Made by a program: the position numbers and the translations under genes. Shown piece by piece: positions 34,101-44,248 of a stretch of DNA of 64,000 nt. Position 1 is the first letter of the stretch; each line of letters starts with the position of its first letter. The notes under the pieces were generated by a model. It was given only the letters and a program-made list of their open reading frames with translations, was not told the origin of the DNA and did not search any database. This stretch comes from Sceloporus undulatus (Eukaryota > Chordata > Lepidosauria > Squamata > Phrynosomatidae). The stretch spans positions 112,479,451 to 112,543,450 of the forward strand of contig NC_056527.1 in the NCBI RefSeq assembly GCF_019175285.1, given 5' to 3'.

Positions 34101-37100
34101 TGGCACAAAGTGGCCATGAGAAACCTGTTGTGGTTGCCATAAATATCACTTCACCGCTTCCCCCTGGCACAAGACAGCTATGTTCCATGGCCTGTCTTCC
34201 ACTTGTGACCCATGCAGGATCTAAACAGCATGTGGTCAAACTGCTAGTCATCCAAGACAGAGGGAAGATGCACGTGATCTTATTGCTATTATTTACTGTT
34301 CACAAAGCCTTTTCTCAGAAGTACACTGCCACAATGTACAGGTGGGGCCCTCTAGTTCTTGTCAAACTGAGCTCCCACCAGTCCTAGATGGCACAGCAAG
34401 TGATCTTGGATTATGGGAGTTGCATTTTCTAGCTACCTTCCACAACAGCAACCTATTTAAGGCACAGGGATGGGCAATATTTGGTTCTCAAGATGGTGTT
34501 GGACTGCAGCCCCAACCATCCCTCATCCTTGGCTAAGTTGGTCAGAGATAAGAGCTGCACCCTATCATTTGGAGGGACACATTTTGTCCATCCCCACTAT
34601 ACAATGAGGCCCTTACAAGAAACTCAACTCAAGATTCAGGAAGCTCTATACCAGACCAGACTATTTGCTCACCTAACCCAGGAACCTTTGGTCTTTTTGA
34701 AGTTTTGGCCTACAGCTTCCTTCAGTTCCACCCAGCATGGTCAATGATAAGGGACTATAGAACCCTTTCAATGCATCCAGGATGTGTTGCATGCAAAGCA
34801 TTCCCTCTCCCAATCAACTAGGGGAGAGCTTTGCTCCGGTTCTGAAGAAAGACACTTCATCACAGCTCAGAAGAACCAAATTTTTTGGACTACAATGCTC
34901 AGATTTCACCGGCAACATGGCCATTGGCATGCTCACAGGAGGAATCTGGGAGCTGTGATACAAAAAAAGGAACTTTTCCAGGATTCTGATGGCTTGTCAG
35001 TGCTTCCTTACTTGGATGCTTACTTCATAAGGTTGTCTAGGGGACAAAGCCAGATCAGCCAAGCTGGAAAAACAATTCAAGAGTTCCTTGGCACTCTTAC
35101 CCCACCTCCCATTTCCCCAATAACTGCCAGCTGGTAACAGAAGCCTGCTGGTTGTTTGCCAAACAAGAAGGGTGCCATCCCGGAACTTCGCCTTTTAACA
35201 GCCACGTGCAGCAGACTGTTCTCTGCTTAGAGAGCCATAGTAGGCCAAGCTTTTGGTCTGCTGAATTTCTGTTGGGTAAAGATGCCAAAACGCGACGGGG
35301 GGGGGGGGGGGGGAGGAAACTGGGATCATCATACGGAGTATATTAAAATTTCCTGGCTACACAGAGTAGGTCTTTTCAAAATGGTCTCTGTTTTACAAGC
35401 CATCCCCATCTAGACTAGCAACTGGAGATAACAGAAAGTGGAAGAAGATGATGGTGGGGCAGGTTTGTTTGTTTGTTTGTTTTGAAAAAGTACAACTGGA
35501 AAATTCTCCAGTGCTCTAAATATTACCAGATTTAGCATGTTTGTTATAACTGTTATATTCAAACACACTGATGTACAAATTATTTTATTGGATAATGTGT
35601 AATAATGCAAAGAACCCATGATTTCCTTATATTTAACAACAAAAAATGACCACACCTGAAATAATACTATTTTTTTAAAGGTCACCTATCTAGGGACAGT
35701 TCTACTTGATATATCTTATATCAACAGATTAGCTTTCTTTTGCTGAGGTATAACTATAATGCGGTCACCTTAACTCACTCTCTGCACTACTTATCTGTGC
35801 CATTTCAACTTGATAAAAACTGATTTTGTACAACTAGTTGAACATTTTATTTCACTATGGAAGTCTGTGGGCAGTTTAATATACCTAACAGAGTTCTTGT
35901 GAGAACAAAATGGTGAGAACAAGAAAATTATATAGGCTGAATCTAGATGATAGAAATAAAGCAGGTTGACACTTTAATTTCCATGGCTGAATTGCTATGA
36001 AATTCTGGGATTTGTAGTTTGGTGGGGCACCAGAGCTCCCTGATAGGGAAGACTAACTATCTGACAAAGCTATAAATCCCAGAATTCTACAGCATTGAGC
36101 CACAGCAATTGGTGGTATCAAACTGCTTTATTACTATAGTGTGACTAGCCACTTTCACTGCTTTACAGAAGGAATGGACATGATATCAAGTTGTTGATAT
36201 CTACTTTGGATGCTTCCCCCATCCCTAGAATCTTATAATCCAGCATCTCAACTCACACATAAAAATAGCTGAAGAGAACCCACCCATCTAGAATTAAGGA
36301 ACAGGGCACCTTCAGGCACATCTCAATCCAACAAAGCTCAAATATCCCTTCTGTGCATGGATGGTGCCCTCTGAATACATAAGAATCCCCATCACAGCTC
36401 AGAAAAGTTCTGTTTTGACCAATGACTTTCAGCATCCCTTGCTCGGTGTGGCCAATGGCTGTTATTGGAGAGCCAGAGTCCAAAAAAAGGAACTTTTCTG
36501 GCCCACCTTCACCCTTGAACACTGGAAACAGAGGAAACGATGACTTAGTTAAAAATAAAAAGGTGGAGAGGAGAGAGATGACATGTACATATTTCATTTT
36601 AAAAAAAGCTCAGCTGTTCAGTTCAGCCTCACCTCAAACTTTTGTTTTAAAGCACTGAGTGCTCTGTGAGAACACTTCATTCCCAGATGAGGAATTGATC
36701 CAACAGGAACAGGCTTACCGACCGGATCCTTTATGAAGGCTTATGCAAGAATTAGAGAAATAAAAGCACAACAAGGACCTCTGTAGCCGGAATTGTATTG
36801 TCGGAAACCAAACACTGATCTTTTTGTCTCCTGTCAACTGAGCGAACCGGGCGGGTCATACCAATTGCTACCTGAGGCAGCTGGGCTTTTTATGACCACA
36901 TCAGAGAAACACTTGTTATTTGGCATGTCCACAAACCTTTCGAAACCCAATGAGGGTGGTTGGGTGCAAGAAGGCTCACCAAGTGCATCCCGTTTAATCA
37001 AGAGCTCAGATGAGAACTCTTTAAAAACATAAGGCAGAGTTTCCAGGACCAGGATGAGAATTAGGTGACATTTAGCAGTCAGGAGGAAAGGAGATGGAAT

Positions 37101-40100
37101 GCTTCTAAAGTTTACTGAGAAGACCAGACAAGCCACCAATCTGTCCAGGTGGAATGATGTCTCACAAGCTCCTGGGGAAAAACACAACATGCTGTTTGAA
37201 AACAGTTGCTTGAGGAGGAGCATCACCTGTCGTTAAGTCCCTTTTCATCTGGGTTTTAAGGAAACAAGAGGTCTGTTAACAACACCCTGGTTGCATATGG
37301 CTACTTGAAATCTGGGAAATCCGGATGAGACGGCAAGAAGAGCCCTTCAAGAGCATCTTGCTTTCTTCGGGGTTAATCACATGCAGCTGCGCCTCATCCA
37401 TCCGCTCAGTTGCCAATCTGGAGGAACAACAGAGACAGGTAGTAGTAAAGGTAGGCTACAGGACCTGCTTGGTAGTCACCTAAAGGTGCAAATAGAGCTT
37501 TCAATAAGGGGGATTGTGGTTGTCAGGTCTACTGCTTGCCCTACATCCCCAGTTCTTTGGGTCACTTCACAGGAGAAAAAGGGCTGCATGCAACTCTCCA
37601 GCTCGCCAGAAGAGCAACAGCTTCCTACAGTTTGCAAGGTTTAATAGATTTCTTGCTGCAACTTGCAAGACTCTCCAGGAGATCTATGTATTTACTTAGC
37701 TAACTTCTGCTAATCAAACAAGCTAAACTACCCAGCTTTCTAAGTCGCTTCTCATAGGGCATGGCTTCCAGATCTTTCACCATTTTGGTTGCCCTCCTCT
37801 GGACAGCTTGTCAATATCCCTCTTGAATTGTGGTGCTCAGAACACAGTATTAAGGTGAGGCCTGACCAACACAAAATAGAATGGTACCATTACTTCCCTC
37901 AGTCTAGACACTATACTCCTATTGATATAACCTAGGCATTTTTTTAGCTGCCGCATCATACTACTGACTCATGTTTAACTTGTGGTCTACTTGGACTCCT
38001 AGAACCCTTCTGCATGTACTGTTACCAAGCCAGGTGTCACCCATTCTATATCTGTGCATTTCAAATTTTTTTCTGCCCAAGTGTAATACCTTTCTTAGTA
38101 CATAATATATAACACTTAATGGCATCAGCAGGGACTGTTTTAGGTTTGCCTGGCAGCCTCATAGCTTGGCATAATTCTGAACTGGCTATGCTAAGAGCGA
38201 TTGATTTAGGTCAGGATGGTGTTTATCACTGAATTCAATGCTAAGCAAACTATTTCAAATCTCTGGTTTTAATTTAATTTTTTCTCCTGCACACTGAAAT
38301 TCAGAACATGAGAAACAGGATCACTGAGCTCAAGTAACTGGAAGTCATACAGGAAGAAGTACGGATCATTCACTGTATTCTCAATTAAGTATCTCAGTGG
38401 TAGGAAGGAGAGATGGGATATGTTCTTGGATCCATAAGAAAGCCTGTTCATGTATGAGTTCTAGCATAATTTATAATGTTCTACCTCAGAAGTCCAACCA
38501 GAGTTTGAAAAAATTTTGTTTTAGACTAACCCGCTTTGGTGTAAGCAGAGATCTAGCTTAACAAGAAATGGGCTGAATGAAAAAGTTTTTTTTTTTAATT
38601 GGAGGCCACCAATGAAGACCAGATGCTGTACAGACTATATTTCAGAGGAAGGAACTAAGAAAATAATTCACAGGGTCAACAAGCGACTTGAAGGCACATA
38701 AGCATACATCAGTATCAAATTCCAAAAGATCACATGTGCTAGTTTGTTGCAGCAAAACATTTTGCAGCACCTTAAAAGCTAACATTATTTTATGACTTAA
38801 CCTTTGGCAGACTAGACTCCACTCTCAATACATGAATGAATGCTCAGTTGGCATTTTATACATTATTGTTTTCTACTGCACACATACACAGAACAAATAT
38901 AGAGCAAGCATTAAAATATGTAAATAGTGGGACCAAATGGTTCCATTGTCTCACTTACTTAGAGACTTTCTAGTACAATGCATGTCAAGGAACAGCACAC
39001 ACACATCCAGACAGTCTGTCATGTCCACTGTTCCAATTCAGAATTTAGCCACATCCTTTTGCCACATGCATAGGCCAAGATTTGTTTTTAACAATGGTTT
39101 GAACAATGAACTATGACTCTGGAGACCAAGATTCAAATCCCTGCTCAGCCACTGGGTGACCTTGGGCAAGTCATATACTCTCAGCCTCAGAAACCCTCAT
39201 GATAGGATAGCCTTAGGATGACCATAAGTGAGAAACAGCTAGAAGCCACACAACAACAACACAAGTTAAACATGTTACGATTCCCATTAAAGCTGATCAT
39301 TTTAAAAGGACAAATGAAATAGTTGAACTCCCATTATTAGTTTTATTGACTGTTTTATTTGTATTTCATCTTCTCCAAACTGGGATTCAAGGCAAGACTT
39401 CCCTCTCACCCTAGTTCCACTCCCTATTCCATGCCCGGTGCATTTTAACAGACCTCTGTTGGTACTGATTGCCAAGAGCAATTTAGACATCAAAATAAAA
39501 CACATTGGTAACTTGGGTCTTCTCATCAGCATCTCAGTCATTTCAGAATGCATTATATCCATTTAGTCTGGTGCAGCTGAGGATATCCTTTATTATTTAT
39601 TAGGGTGCTCATTGGCAACACTAAAGCAAACTTATAGTCCAAAACACACTGCAGAAATAATCCAATAATCCCAGGGCATAATTTAGCTGCCCGTCTGTAC
39701 AGCCTCAAAGTCCAGTGCAAATGCAATAGACATATCCAAACAAAACTATACTTTTACAACCAAGACCATGTTTAGTGATTTCAAAAAGGTGTTAAGTTGA
39801 AGAGAAAGTAGTAACTACCCAGACTTCAGTGCTACTCTAGAAAAATAATCTCTGGCAGCAATCTTAATCATACTTAATGGGATGTAACCCACCCTGCATT
39901 TCACAGAAGAAATGTCTAAGATGAACAGACAGACTAAATGGAAGACAATGATGCTCCGATTGTAGCCTGTTTGTTGCTAGATATCAGCAATAATTTGGTG
40001 CCCTCTAGCGGTGTATTGGTTTCAGCAGTGGACCATGACTAACGAGACCAGCGTTCAAATCCCTGCTCAGCCATGGAAATCCACTGGGTGACCTTGGGCA

Positions 40101-43100
40101 AGTCACACTCTCTCAGCCTTAGCAGAAGGCAATGGCAAACCTCTTCTGAACAAATCTTGCCAAGAAAACCCTGCGCTAGGTTCACCTTTTGTTAACTGCC
40201 CTCAAGTTGATCTTGACCCATAGCGACCCTGCTGAGACATCTCCAAGACCCTCTGCCTCCACTGCTCTGTTCTACTCCTGCAAACTCATACTCAAAGTGA
40301 TCTCTTTAATAGAGTCCATCCATCATGTATGCGGCCTTCCTCTCTTTCTACTTCCCTCTACCTTTCCCAGCATTACTGGGTTTTTTTCCAATGATTCATG
40401 TGTGTCCAAAGTACAACAACCTGAGTTTTGTCATCTTGGCTTCTTGGGAGATTTCTGGCTTGATCTGCTCCAGGACCCATTTGTTTGTCTTTTTGTTGCC
40501 ATAAGGTGGAAATTACTTAAAGGCACACAACGAAAATGCATCCTCCTATGATAACATATACCCATCTCATCACAAGCTGCTCATGTGATTCTTTATGAGG
40601 CTACTTTCAACAACCAGCTTCAGGCCACATTAGAGGCATGAGTCACTGAATCAGTAAGCCTCCAAAGCAGCCGGAAGCCACTTCATTTGGCGTGCATTTT
40701 ACTCCTATGTCTACTTCACCAGAGGCATGGAATTAGTCTCAAAGATGCTACAAGACCCCTTTGCATAAATGAGGCATGTTGTTGTTGTTATTATTACAGT
40801 ATGTTTATTTGTATCCCACTCTTTTCCCAGAACTGGGACTCAGAGCGACTTCACAATATTAAAAAAACAATACAATTAAAAACATAGAAAAGAGGTGCAT
40901 TAAAGAGGAATTACATTATTACAATGTTAAAATAGATAGCTACTAAAAGAATAAAATAAATTAAAAAAATAAAAATGTATAAAACACTTTAAGATGACAC
41001 AACACCCCAAGCCATTCCTTTACAAGCATTCCTTTTTAATAGCCTGTCTGAACAGGTAGATCTTAGCCTGCTTGCGGAAGGCACACAAGGAGGAAGCCAT
41101 TTTGGTCTCCCTGGGAAGGGGGCAGCCACCGAGAAGGCCCTCTCTGGCGTCCCCACCAACCATGTTTGTGATGGTGGTGGGACTGAGAAGGGCCGCTTTG
41201 GAGGATCTCAGGGTCTGGACCGGTTCATACAGGGAGATCTGGTTTGCCAAATAGCATGTACCTGAGGTATATAAGGCTTTATAGGTCACAACCAGTGCTT
41301 TTAATTGTGCCCGGAAACAAACTGGCAGCCAATGGAGCTGTTTCAACAAGGGCATTGTGTGATCTCAGTAACCTGCCCCATTCAACAGGTTGGCTGCTGA
41401 TCTTTGGACCAGCCAAAGTTTCCGAACACTCTTCAAAGGCAGCCCCACATAGAGCCCATTACAGTAGTCCCAAATGGGATGTAACCAAGGCATGTCCCAT
41501 CGAGGCCAGATCTGTTGTGTCAATGAACGGGTGCAGCTGGTGCACAAGCTTTAAATGTGCAAGTCTTCAAGAAAAAGCTTATGCTACCAGTCTCTTTCTC
41601 TCAGGTCCAAAACACACTGCAGAAATAATCCAGTTTGTGACCACTTTAACTGCCTTGGCTCAATGCTAGGGAATGCTGAGAACTGTACTTTATTGTGGCA
41701 TCAGAGCTCTCTGACAGAGAAGGGCAAATGTCTCCCAAAACTACTGTTCCCAGAATTTCCTAGATTTGAGCCAGGGTAGTTAAAGCAGTCTCAAACTGGA
41801 TTATTTCTGCAGTGTGTTTTGGACCTCTGTGCTACTATACCCATTTGCATAATGATCCAGACTAACACAGCCATATCTTTGAACTGCCTCATTTGGTCAA
41901 GTTTGGCAGGAGGCGGGAGATGCCCTTTTGTTCAGTTTGTTCTTCCAAGCCTTATTTGCAATGTTGAAATAAAGGGGATTTTTGAGTGCATGCCATGATG
42001 CAACACTTTCACAACCCTCTGGGAACCTACAGGTCTGAAAAGTGGAAAGAGATTGGAAAAACCATTTCCAGTGTTGTGTGATGTGGTGGAAAGTGGGACA
42101 ATGTGCTAAAATAAAAGAATTACAGGGGCATCAGAGGTTCTGGAGAGACAAGAAATAAAGCCCAGGAATGTATCTCACTGCCTATATGTTGTCCAGCTCC
42201 AGCTCCACTTTGCAATACACAGACAAGACAAGACAGGGCAAACTGGCAAAAATCATATAGGTGGCATGCAAGCCCATCCATGCAGAAAGGACTTCTACGT
42301 TGATAACAGATGAAATAGGTATGTTGTAATTCCAAATTCAGGCAAAAGCAAGCCTCTCCCTCATTAAAAACTTCTGTCATTCTGATCACATTCTGACATT
42401 GCTTGGCCACAAATGTCCCTGCTTTCATCTGTGAAATGCTGGATGGTATGGGACACAGGAGGTGGGCAGAACCAGGCCAAACTATTCTGGAGCGATCCAA
42501 GAGCTTTTCGTTGGTGGGAAGTGTATACACATAAAGGTGCTACCCATAAAGATTCATAATGGTTACTAAATTAAACTAAGCTACCTAAATACATATTAAG
42601 ATTGTAACCTACAGTCAGCCCTTCTTATACATGGATTTTTTATACACTGATTGAAGCATCCACGGTTTGAAAATGTTCAAAAAAGTATAAATCCCAAGTA
42701 TCAGACCTTGATTTTCCATTTTATATAAGGGACACCATTTTGTTCTGCTATTATATTTAATGGGACTTGAGCATCCATGGATTTTGTTATCCACGGGGGA
42801 TCGTGGAAACAAACCCCAGCGTATAACAAGGGTCCACTATACATTTGTAACAAAGGTACGTAGTATTTATACAGCCCTCCACAATCTGTTGGACTGCATC
42901 TCCCAGTATTCCTCAGACCAAGGACTGCGCTGGCTAGAGCTGCTGAGAGCTGGAGTCCGAAGGCATCTTCATAGGCGTAACATGGCTAGAAAGCCCCTTG
43001 CCTTCAGAGTCCTGATGAACAACAACTCCCATTATCCCTCTCTATTAGCCAGGCTGGCAAAGGTGGATCAGAACTAGAGCCCATCATCCAGTGGGCCACA

Positions 43101-43808
43101 GCTTCTCCATTTCAAATTCATGTCCAGAAGACCAACAAACATCTCCTGTTCTTCTCTGCCATGTTTCAGTGGAACGAACTCCATCACTATTTCCACCACG
43201 ATCTGGCTTTCCATCGCTTCCTTTAGAACCAGCAGATTCTACATCATCCCATGTTCCCCTTCTCTCCCATCCTGGAATAGATCCCATCATGCCAACTAGG
43301 CTTCCTTTAGAGCCAGCAGATTCTCACATTCAGACCAAGCAATTATTCTGCTGCAGCCCTAATTGAACCTTTAATAGAGGCAGTTCAAAGGAGGCGCTTG
43401 TTTGCAAAGAGGGATGAAGCAGCCAGAGGAAAGAAGGAGACCAACGTCTTCCATGAGTCCTCTCCCCAAAAGAACCCGAGGAACCAGGCCCAGCAAGGGC
43501 CCTGGTCGAGGCAGCAGAGCCCACCGTCGGCTGTGGAGCTACGCTTGGTGTTACTTCTGAGTCATGCTCAAAATGGAGGACGTTTTGGAACTCAGAAGGC
43601 TGAAATGTAGGGCATGTCCTGGAAAAGGAGGACGACTGGCCAGCCCTGGCCCCAACTACTTTGTTTACCCACAGCAGCAGCTGGGAATCCAAGGTAGACT
43701 GCTCCTGAAGCGGGAGGCTTCATGGCTGCTGTGGGGTAAGACGCTCAAAGCCCCTTTACTCACCTGCAGGTCCTCCAGCGCCACAACTTCGCTCAGCACC
43801 GACTCCAT
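25066..43808 (-). CDS. FIS1: FIS1, mitochondrial fission 1 protein (five exons)
   Basis: Fis1 is a small tail-anchored protein of the outer mitochondrial and peroxisomal membranes. Its cytosolic TPR-like helical bundle takes part in organelle fission and mitochondrial quality control. Joining 43764-43808, 33141-33273, 29251-29327, 26788-26893 and 25066-25163 gives 152 codons plus TAA, equal in length to human Fis1. Residues 1-15 are MESVLSEVVALEDLQ. Residues 16-59 include FEYAWCLVRSKYNEDIKKG. The TPR core has EEQRDYVFYLAVANYRLK and EYEKALKYIRGLL. A hydrophobic segment near residues 123-147 (GMAIVGGVALGAAGLAGLIG), followed by the basic end SKAKP, is the tail anchor. All four introns have GT-AG borders and the phases agree. 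Introns are 10.5, 3.8, 2.4 and 1.6 kb and full of repeats. The gene appears intact. Confidence 0.97.
26250..26425 (+). repeat. 5S-derived SINE, 3' part, in FIS1 intron 4
   Basis: ACCAGGTGCTGGAGACTGTA, TTTCAGAGGAAGGCAATGG, ATCCTATGAAATGCATGAG and a CACACAAATACCCACACA tail. The 5S-like head is replaced by a short tandem TTAATTAACATTAGGC duplication. Confidence 0.6.
26788..26893 (-). CDS. FIS1: FIS1 coding exon 4
   Basis: 106 bp after acceptor TTTAACAG. It encodes EYEKALKYIRGLLKTEPGN, then LELEKLINKAMQK. The donor is AAAG|GTTAGA, a weaker but valid GT site. Confidence 0.96.
27640..28080 (-). mobile_element. L2-like LINE 3' region in FIS1 intron 3
   Basis: ATTTAAATATTTACATCCTG at the left edge and the later TTTTTACTTGGCACCCAC, CATCAGACCTCCAAG match the 3' untranslated region of the L2-type element at 40780-41590. 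It is heavily diverged. Confidence 0.45.
28081..29180. other. FIS1 intron 3, nothing recognised
   Basis: Intronic sequence with a G13 run near 28746-28758. I see no clear repeat or exon. Confidence 0.5.
29251..29327 (-). CDS. FIS1: FIS1 coding exon 3
   Basis: 77 bp after acceptor CATCTTAG. It completes the Asp codon and encodes LLPKGTKEEQRDYVFYLAVA, then NYRLK. The donor is AAG|GTGAGC. A 233-bp palindromic MITE starts only 90 bp upstream of this acceptor. Confidence 0.97.
29418..29650. mobile_element. Harbinger-like palindromic MITE in FIS1 intron 2
   Basis: 233 bp flanked by TTA on both sides (29415-29417 and 29651-29653), the target duplication typical of PIF/Harbinger elements. The arms are about 115 bp each and over 90% complementary by eye, with GGCCTGTTACAGACAGCC and AACCTGTTACAGACAGCC as ends. 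Near-identical open frames on both strands come from the palindrome and are not genes. Confidence 0.8.
29660..31139. other. FIS1 intron 2, nothing recognised
   Basis: Diverged intronic sequence. A short ACTACAGTTCCCAGAATCCC block at about 30730 is probably the middle of a decayed MITE. Confidence 0.4.
31140..31395. mobile_element. Decayed hAT-like foldback in FIS1 intron 2
   Basis: GGGATGGGGAGGGGAGTG at the left, CAGTCTAACAACATC and CAGTCCAACAACACC inside, and GGCTCCCATCCCTGATCTAG at the right resemble a small hAT element. Possibly two copies are overlaid. Confidence 0.35.
31876..32028 (+). mobile_element. tRNA-derived SINE, head missing
   Basis: GGTGACCTTGGGCAAGTC, CTCCTCTGAACAAATCTTC and GACTTGAACAACAACAACAG. 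It is followed at about 32060-32110 by a short 5S-like block (GAGTACTTGGATGGGAGG). Confidence 0.65.
32585..32735 (-). mobile_element. SINE-like fragment in FIS1 intron 2
   Basis: The plus strand has ACAACAACCCTGTGAAGATG and GGCTGAGAGAGAGACAG, which match the complement of reptile tRNA-derived (Sauria/MIR-like) SINEs. A diverged AT-rich LINE 3' sequence follows to about 32960. Confidence 0.45.
32966..33100. mobile_element. hAT-like foldback MITE just upstream of the FIS1 exon 2 end
   Basis: CCAGGATGGGCAAAGTGCTG, TAACTCCCATGAGCCC and GGGAGTTGCAATCCAACAAC, ending GTTGCCCACCACTG. The inverted layout is imperfect. It lies about 40 bp from the donor side of exon 2. Confidence 0.5.
33141..33273 (-). 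CDS. FIS1: FIS1 coding exon 2
   Basis: 133 bp after acceptor TTCTGCAG|A. It encodes RFEKKYNAELKAGSVSKG, then FEYAWCLVRSKY and KKGVVLLE, and ends with the first base of an Asp codon at donor G|GTGAGC. Confidence 0.97.
33400..35930. other. FIS1 intron 1, mostly unrecognised
   Basis: A decayed hAT-like block may lie at 34385-34560 (GGGATGGGCAATATTTGG). A run of 17 G is at 35297-35313. No exon-like sequence is supported. Confidence 0.45.
35297..35313. repeat. G17 homopolymer
   Basis: A run of seventeen G in FIS1 intron 1 (C on the transcribed sense strand). It is prone to sequencing or assembly error. Confidence 0.8.
35940..36150. mobile_element. Palindromic MITE, common family
   Basis: TGAATCTAGATGATAGAAA at the left, GGGATTTGTAGTTTGGTGG and TATAAATCCCAGAATTCTA at the centre, and a decayed right end. 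Confidence 0.65.
36200..37720. other. FIS1 intron 1, nothing recognised
   Basis: Open frames of 80-130 codons exist on both strands (for example 36253-36597 and 36834-37226 minus), but none shows a known domain or exon borders consistent with FIS1. Confidence 0.45.
37725..38100 (-). mobile_element. CR1-type LINE fragment in FIS1 intron 1
   Basis: The minus-strand translation contains HKLNMSQ, then AAAKK, QASP, then VQRRATKMVKDLEAMPYEKR, the C-terminal part of CR1 reverse transcriptase. Stops and frame changes are present. Confidence 0.7.
38613..38706 (+). repeat. 5S-derived SINE, 3' fragment
   Basis: CCAGATGCTGTACAGACTAT, TTTCAGAGGAAGGAACT and GCGACTTGAAGGCACATAAG. Confidence 0.6.
39096..39265 (+). 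mobile_element. tRNA-derived SINE
   Basis: ATTCAAATCCCTGCTCAGCC in the B-box region, GGGTGACCTTGGGCAAGTC, and a CACACAACAACAACAC tail. Internally shortened. Confidence 0.7.
40010..40535 (+). mobile_element. tRNA-derived SINE split by an RTE LINE end
   Basis: The SINE runs from 40010 (CGTTCAAATCCCTGCTCAGC) to about 40190 (TAGGTTCACC). It resumes at about 40498 with GCCATAAGGTGG and AAAGGCACACAACG. The 40191-40497 insert is the minus-strand RTE 3' end. Confidence 0.65.
40191..40497 (-). mobile_element. RTE (BovB-like) LINE 3' end inside a SINE
   Basis: Starts with TTAACTGCCCTCAAGTTGAT, the complement of the element's 3' end, and reaches CCCATTTGTTTGTCTTTTTG. It is 5'-truncated, about 307 bp. 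Confidence 0.65.
40780..41590 (-). mobile_element. L2-type LINE: end of reverse transcriptase and 3' region
   Basis: The minus strand gives DYCNGLYVGLPLKSVRKLWL, then LVQRSAANLL. In the next part it gives LLKQLHWLPVCFRAQLKA, then LVVTYKALYTSGTCYL, the typical C-terminus of L2 reverse transcriptase. The end FRKQAKIYLFRQAI also fits L2. The 3' untranslated part runs to about 40780 with TTTATTTGTATCCCACTC. It is 5'-truncated and frame-shifted. Confidence 0.8.
41605..41826. mobile_element. Palindromic MITE, subfamily with GGTCCAAAACACACTGCAG ends
   Basis: The left end GGTCCAAAACACACTGCAG and the right end CTGCAGTGTGTTTTGGACC are perfect complements over 19 bp. A fragment of the same subfamily is at 39645-39672. 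It sits in the 5' side of the L2 copy. Confidence 0.8.
42330..42455 (+). repeat. Unclassified 300-bp repeat family, 3' fragment
   Basis: TTCAGGCAAAAGCAAGCC, CTGACATTGCTTGGCCAC and TTTCATCTGTGAAATGCTGG. Confidence 0.55.
42612..42839. mobile_element. Tigger-like MITE with TA duplication
   Basis: 228 bp with TA at each side. The left end is CAGTCAGCCCTTCTTATACA. The reverse complement of the right end starts AGTGGACCCTTGTTATAC. The interior has CTTGAGCATCCATGGATTTT. Confidence 0.7.
43764..43808 (-). CDS. FIS1: FIS1 coding exon 1
   Basis: The ATG is at 43808-43806, 15 codons (MESVLSEVVALEDLQ). The donor is CAG|GTGAGT, phase 0. The start is chosen because it aligns with the Fis1 N-terminus and sits in the GC-rich promoter region. 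Confidence 0.93.
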
Positions 43809-44200
43809 CTCGCCCAATCCCGGAAGTAGAAGGGCCAGCTGTCCGGAAACGGAAGTCCTACAACGGAAACTCTATGGTAACCTCCCCCTCATGATTCCTC
43901 CACACACCGATGCCCGCTTTCTACGTCACGCCTTCAGTTCACACAAGTGCGCATGCGCCCGTCGTTTCTCAGCGTTGCTATGGGGCGGGTTCCTTTCCTC
44001 CTCTTCTCTCTGTTCATTGGAGGAGAGGGACAAAAAGGGCGTCCCACTCAGCCAATCGATCGCAAACCAACTGCTGACAAGGGATTAGTGTGCTCACCCA
44101 CAGGCGCTTCGCCAGACAATGGTACGGCGGCTCAGCAAGCCCAAAAATAAGTTGTAGTTGAGCAACGCTTTTTTTCCCTAGTGGGCGGGGCTAATGTGGC
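43809..44200 (-). promoter_or_regulatory. FIS1: FIS1 promoter and 5' untranslated region
   Basis: A GC-rich, CpG-containing stretch directly upstream of the FIS1 start codon. Motifs by eye: ETS/GABP sites CCGGAAGT at 43820-43827 and ACGGAAGT at 43849-43856, an NRF-1-like TGCGCATGCGCC at 43948-43959 (11 of 12 consensus positions), a CRE-like TACGTCAC at 43922-43929, a CCAAT box on the minus strand at 44016-44020 and one on the plus strand at 44052-44056, and a GC box at about 44183. ETS plus NRF-1 is the usual combination for nuclear genes of mitochondrial proteins. There is no TATA box, so start sites are probably dispersed. Confidence 0.7.
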
Positions 44201-44207
44201 TTCACCA

Positions 44208-44217
44208 CAGAAAACAC

Positions 44218-44248
<31 letters not shown>

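Larger units (their letters stand above)
40728..41880. mobile_element. Repeat interrupted by an L2 LINE, with target duplication
   Basis: The outer repeat (AGTCTCAAAGATGCTACAAG at 40736 and CAGACTAACACAGCCATATC at 41859) belongs to the family at 17014-17227. It is split by about 1.07 kb. CCCTTTGCATA before the insert and CCCATTTGCATA after it are the target duplication. Confidence 0.6.

Noticed and set aside
43398-44088. Plus-strand open frames in the FIS1 promoter and exon 1 region
   Set aside because: They are GC-rich shadows opposite FIS1 exon 1 and its 5' region, without family motifs.
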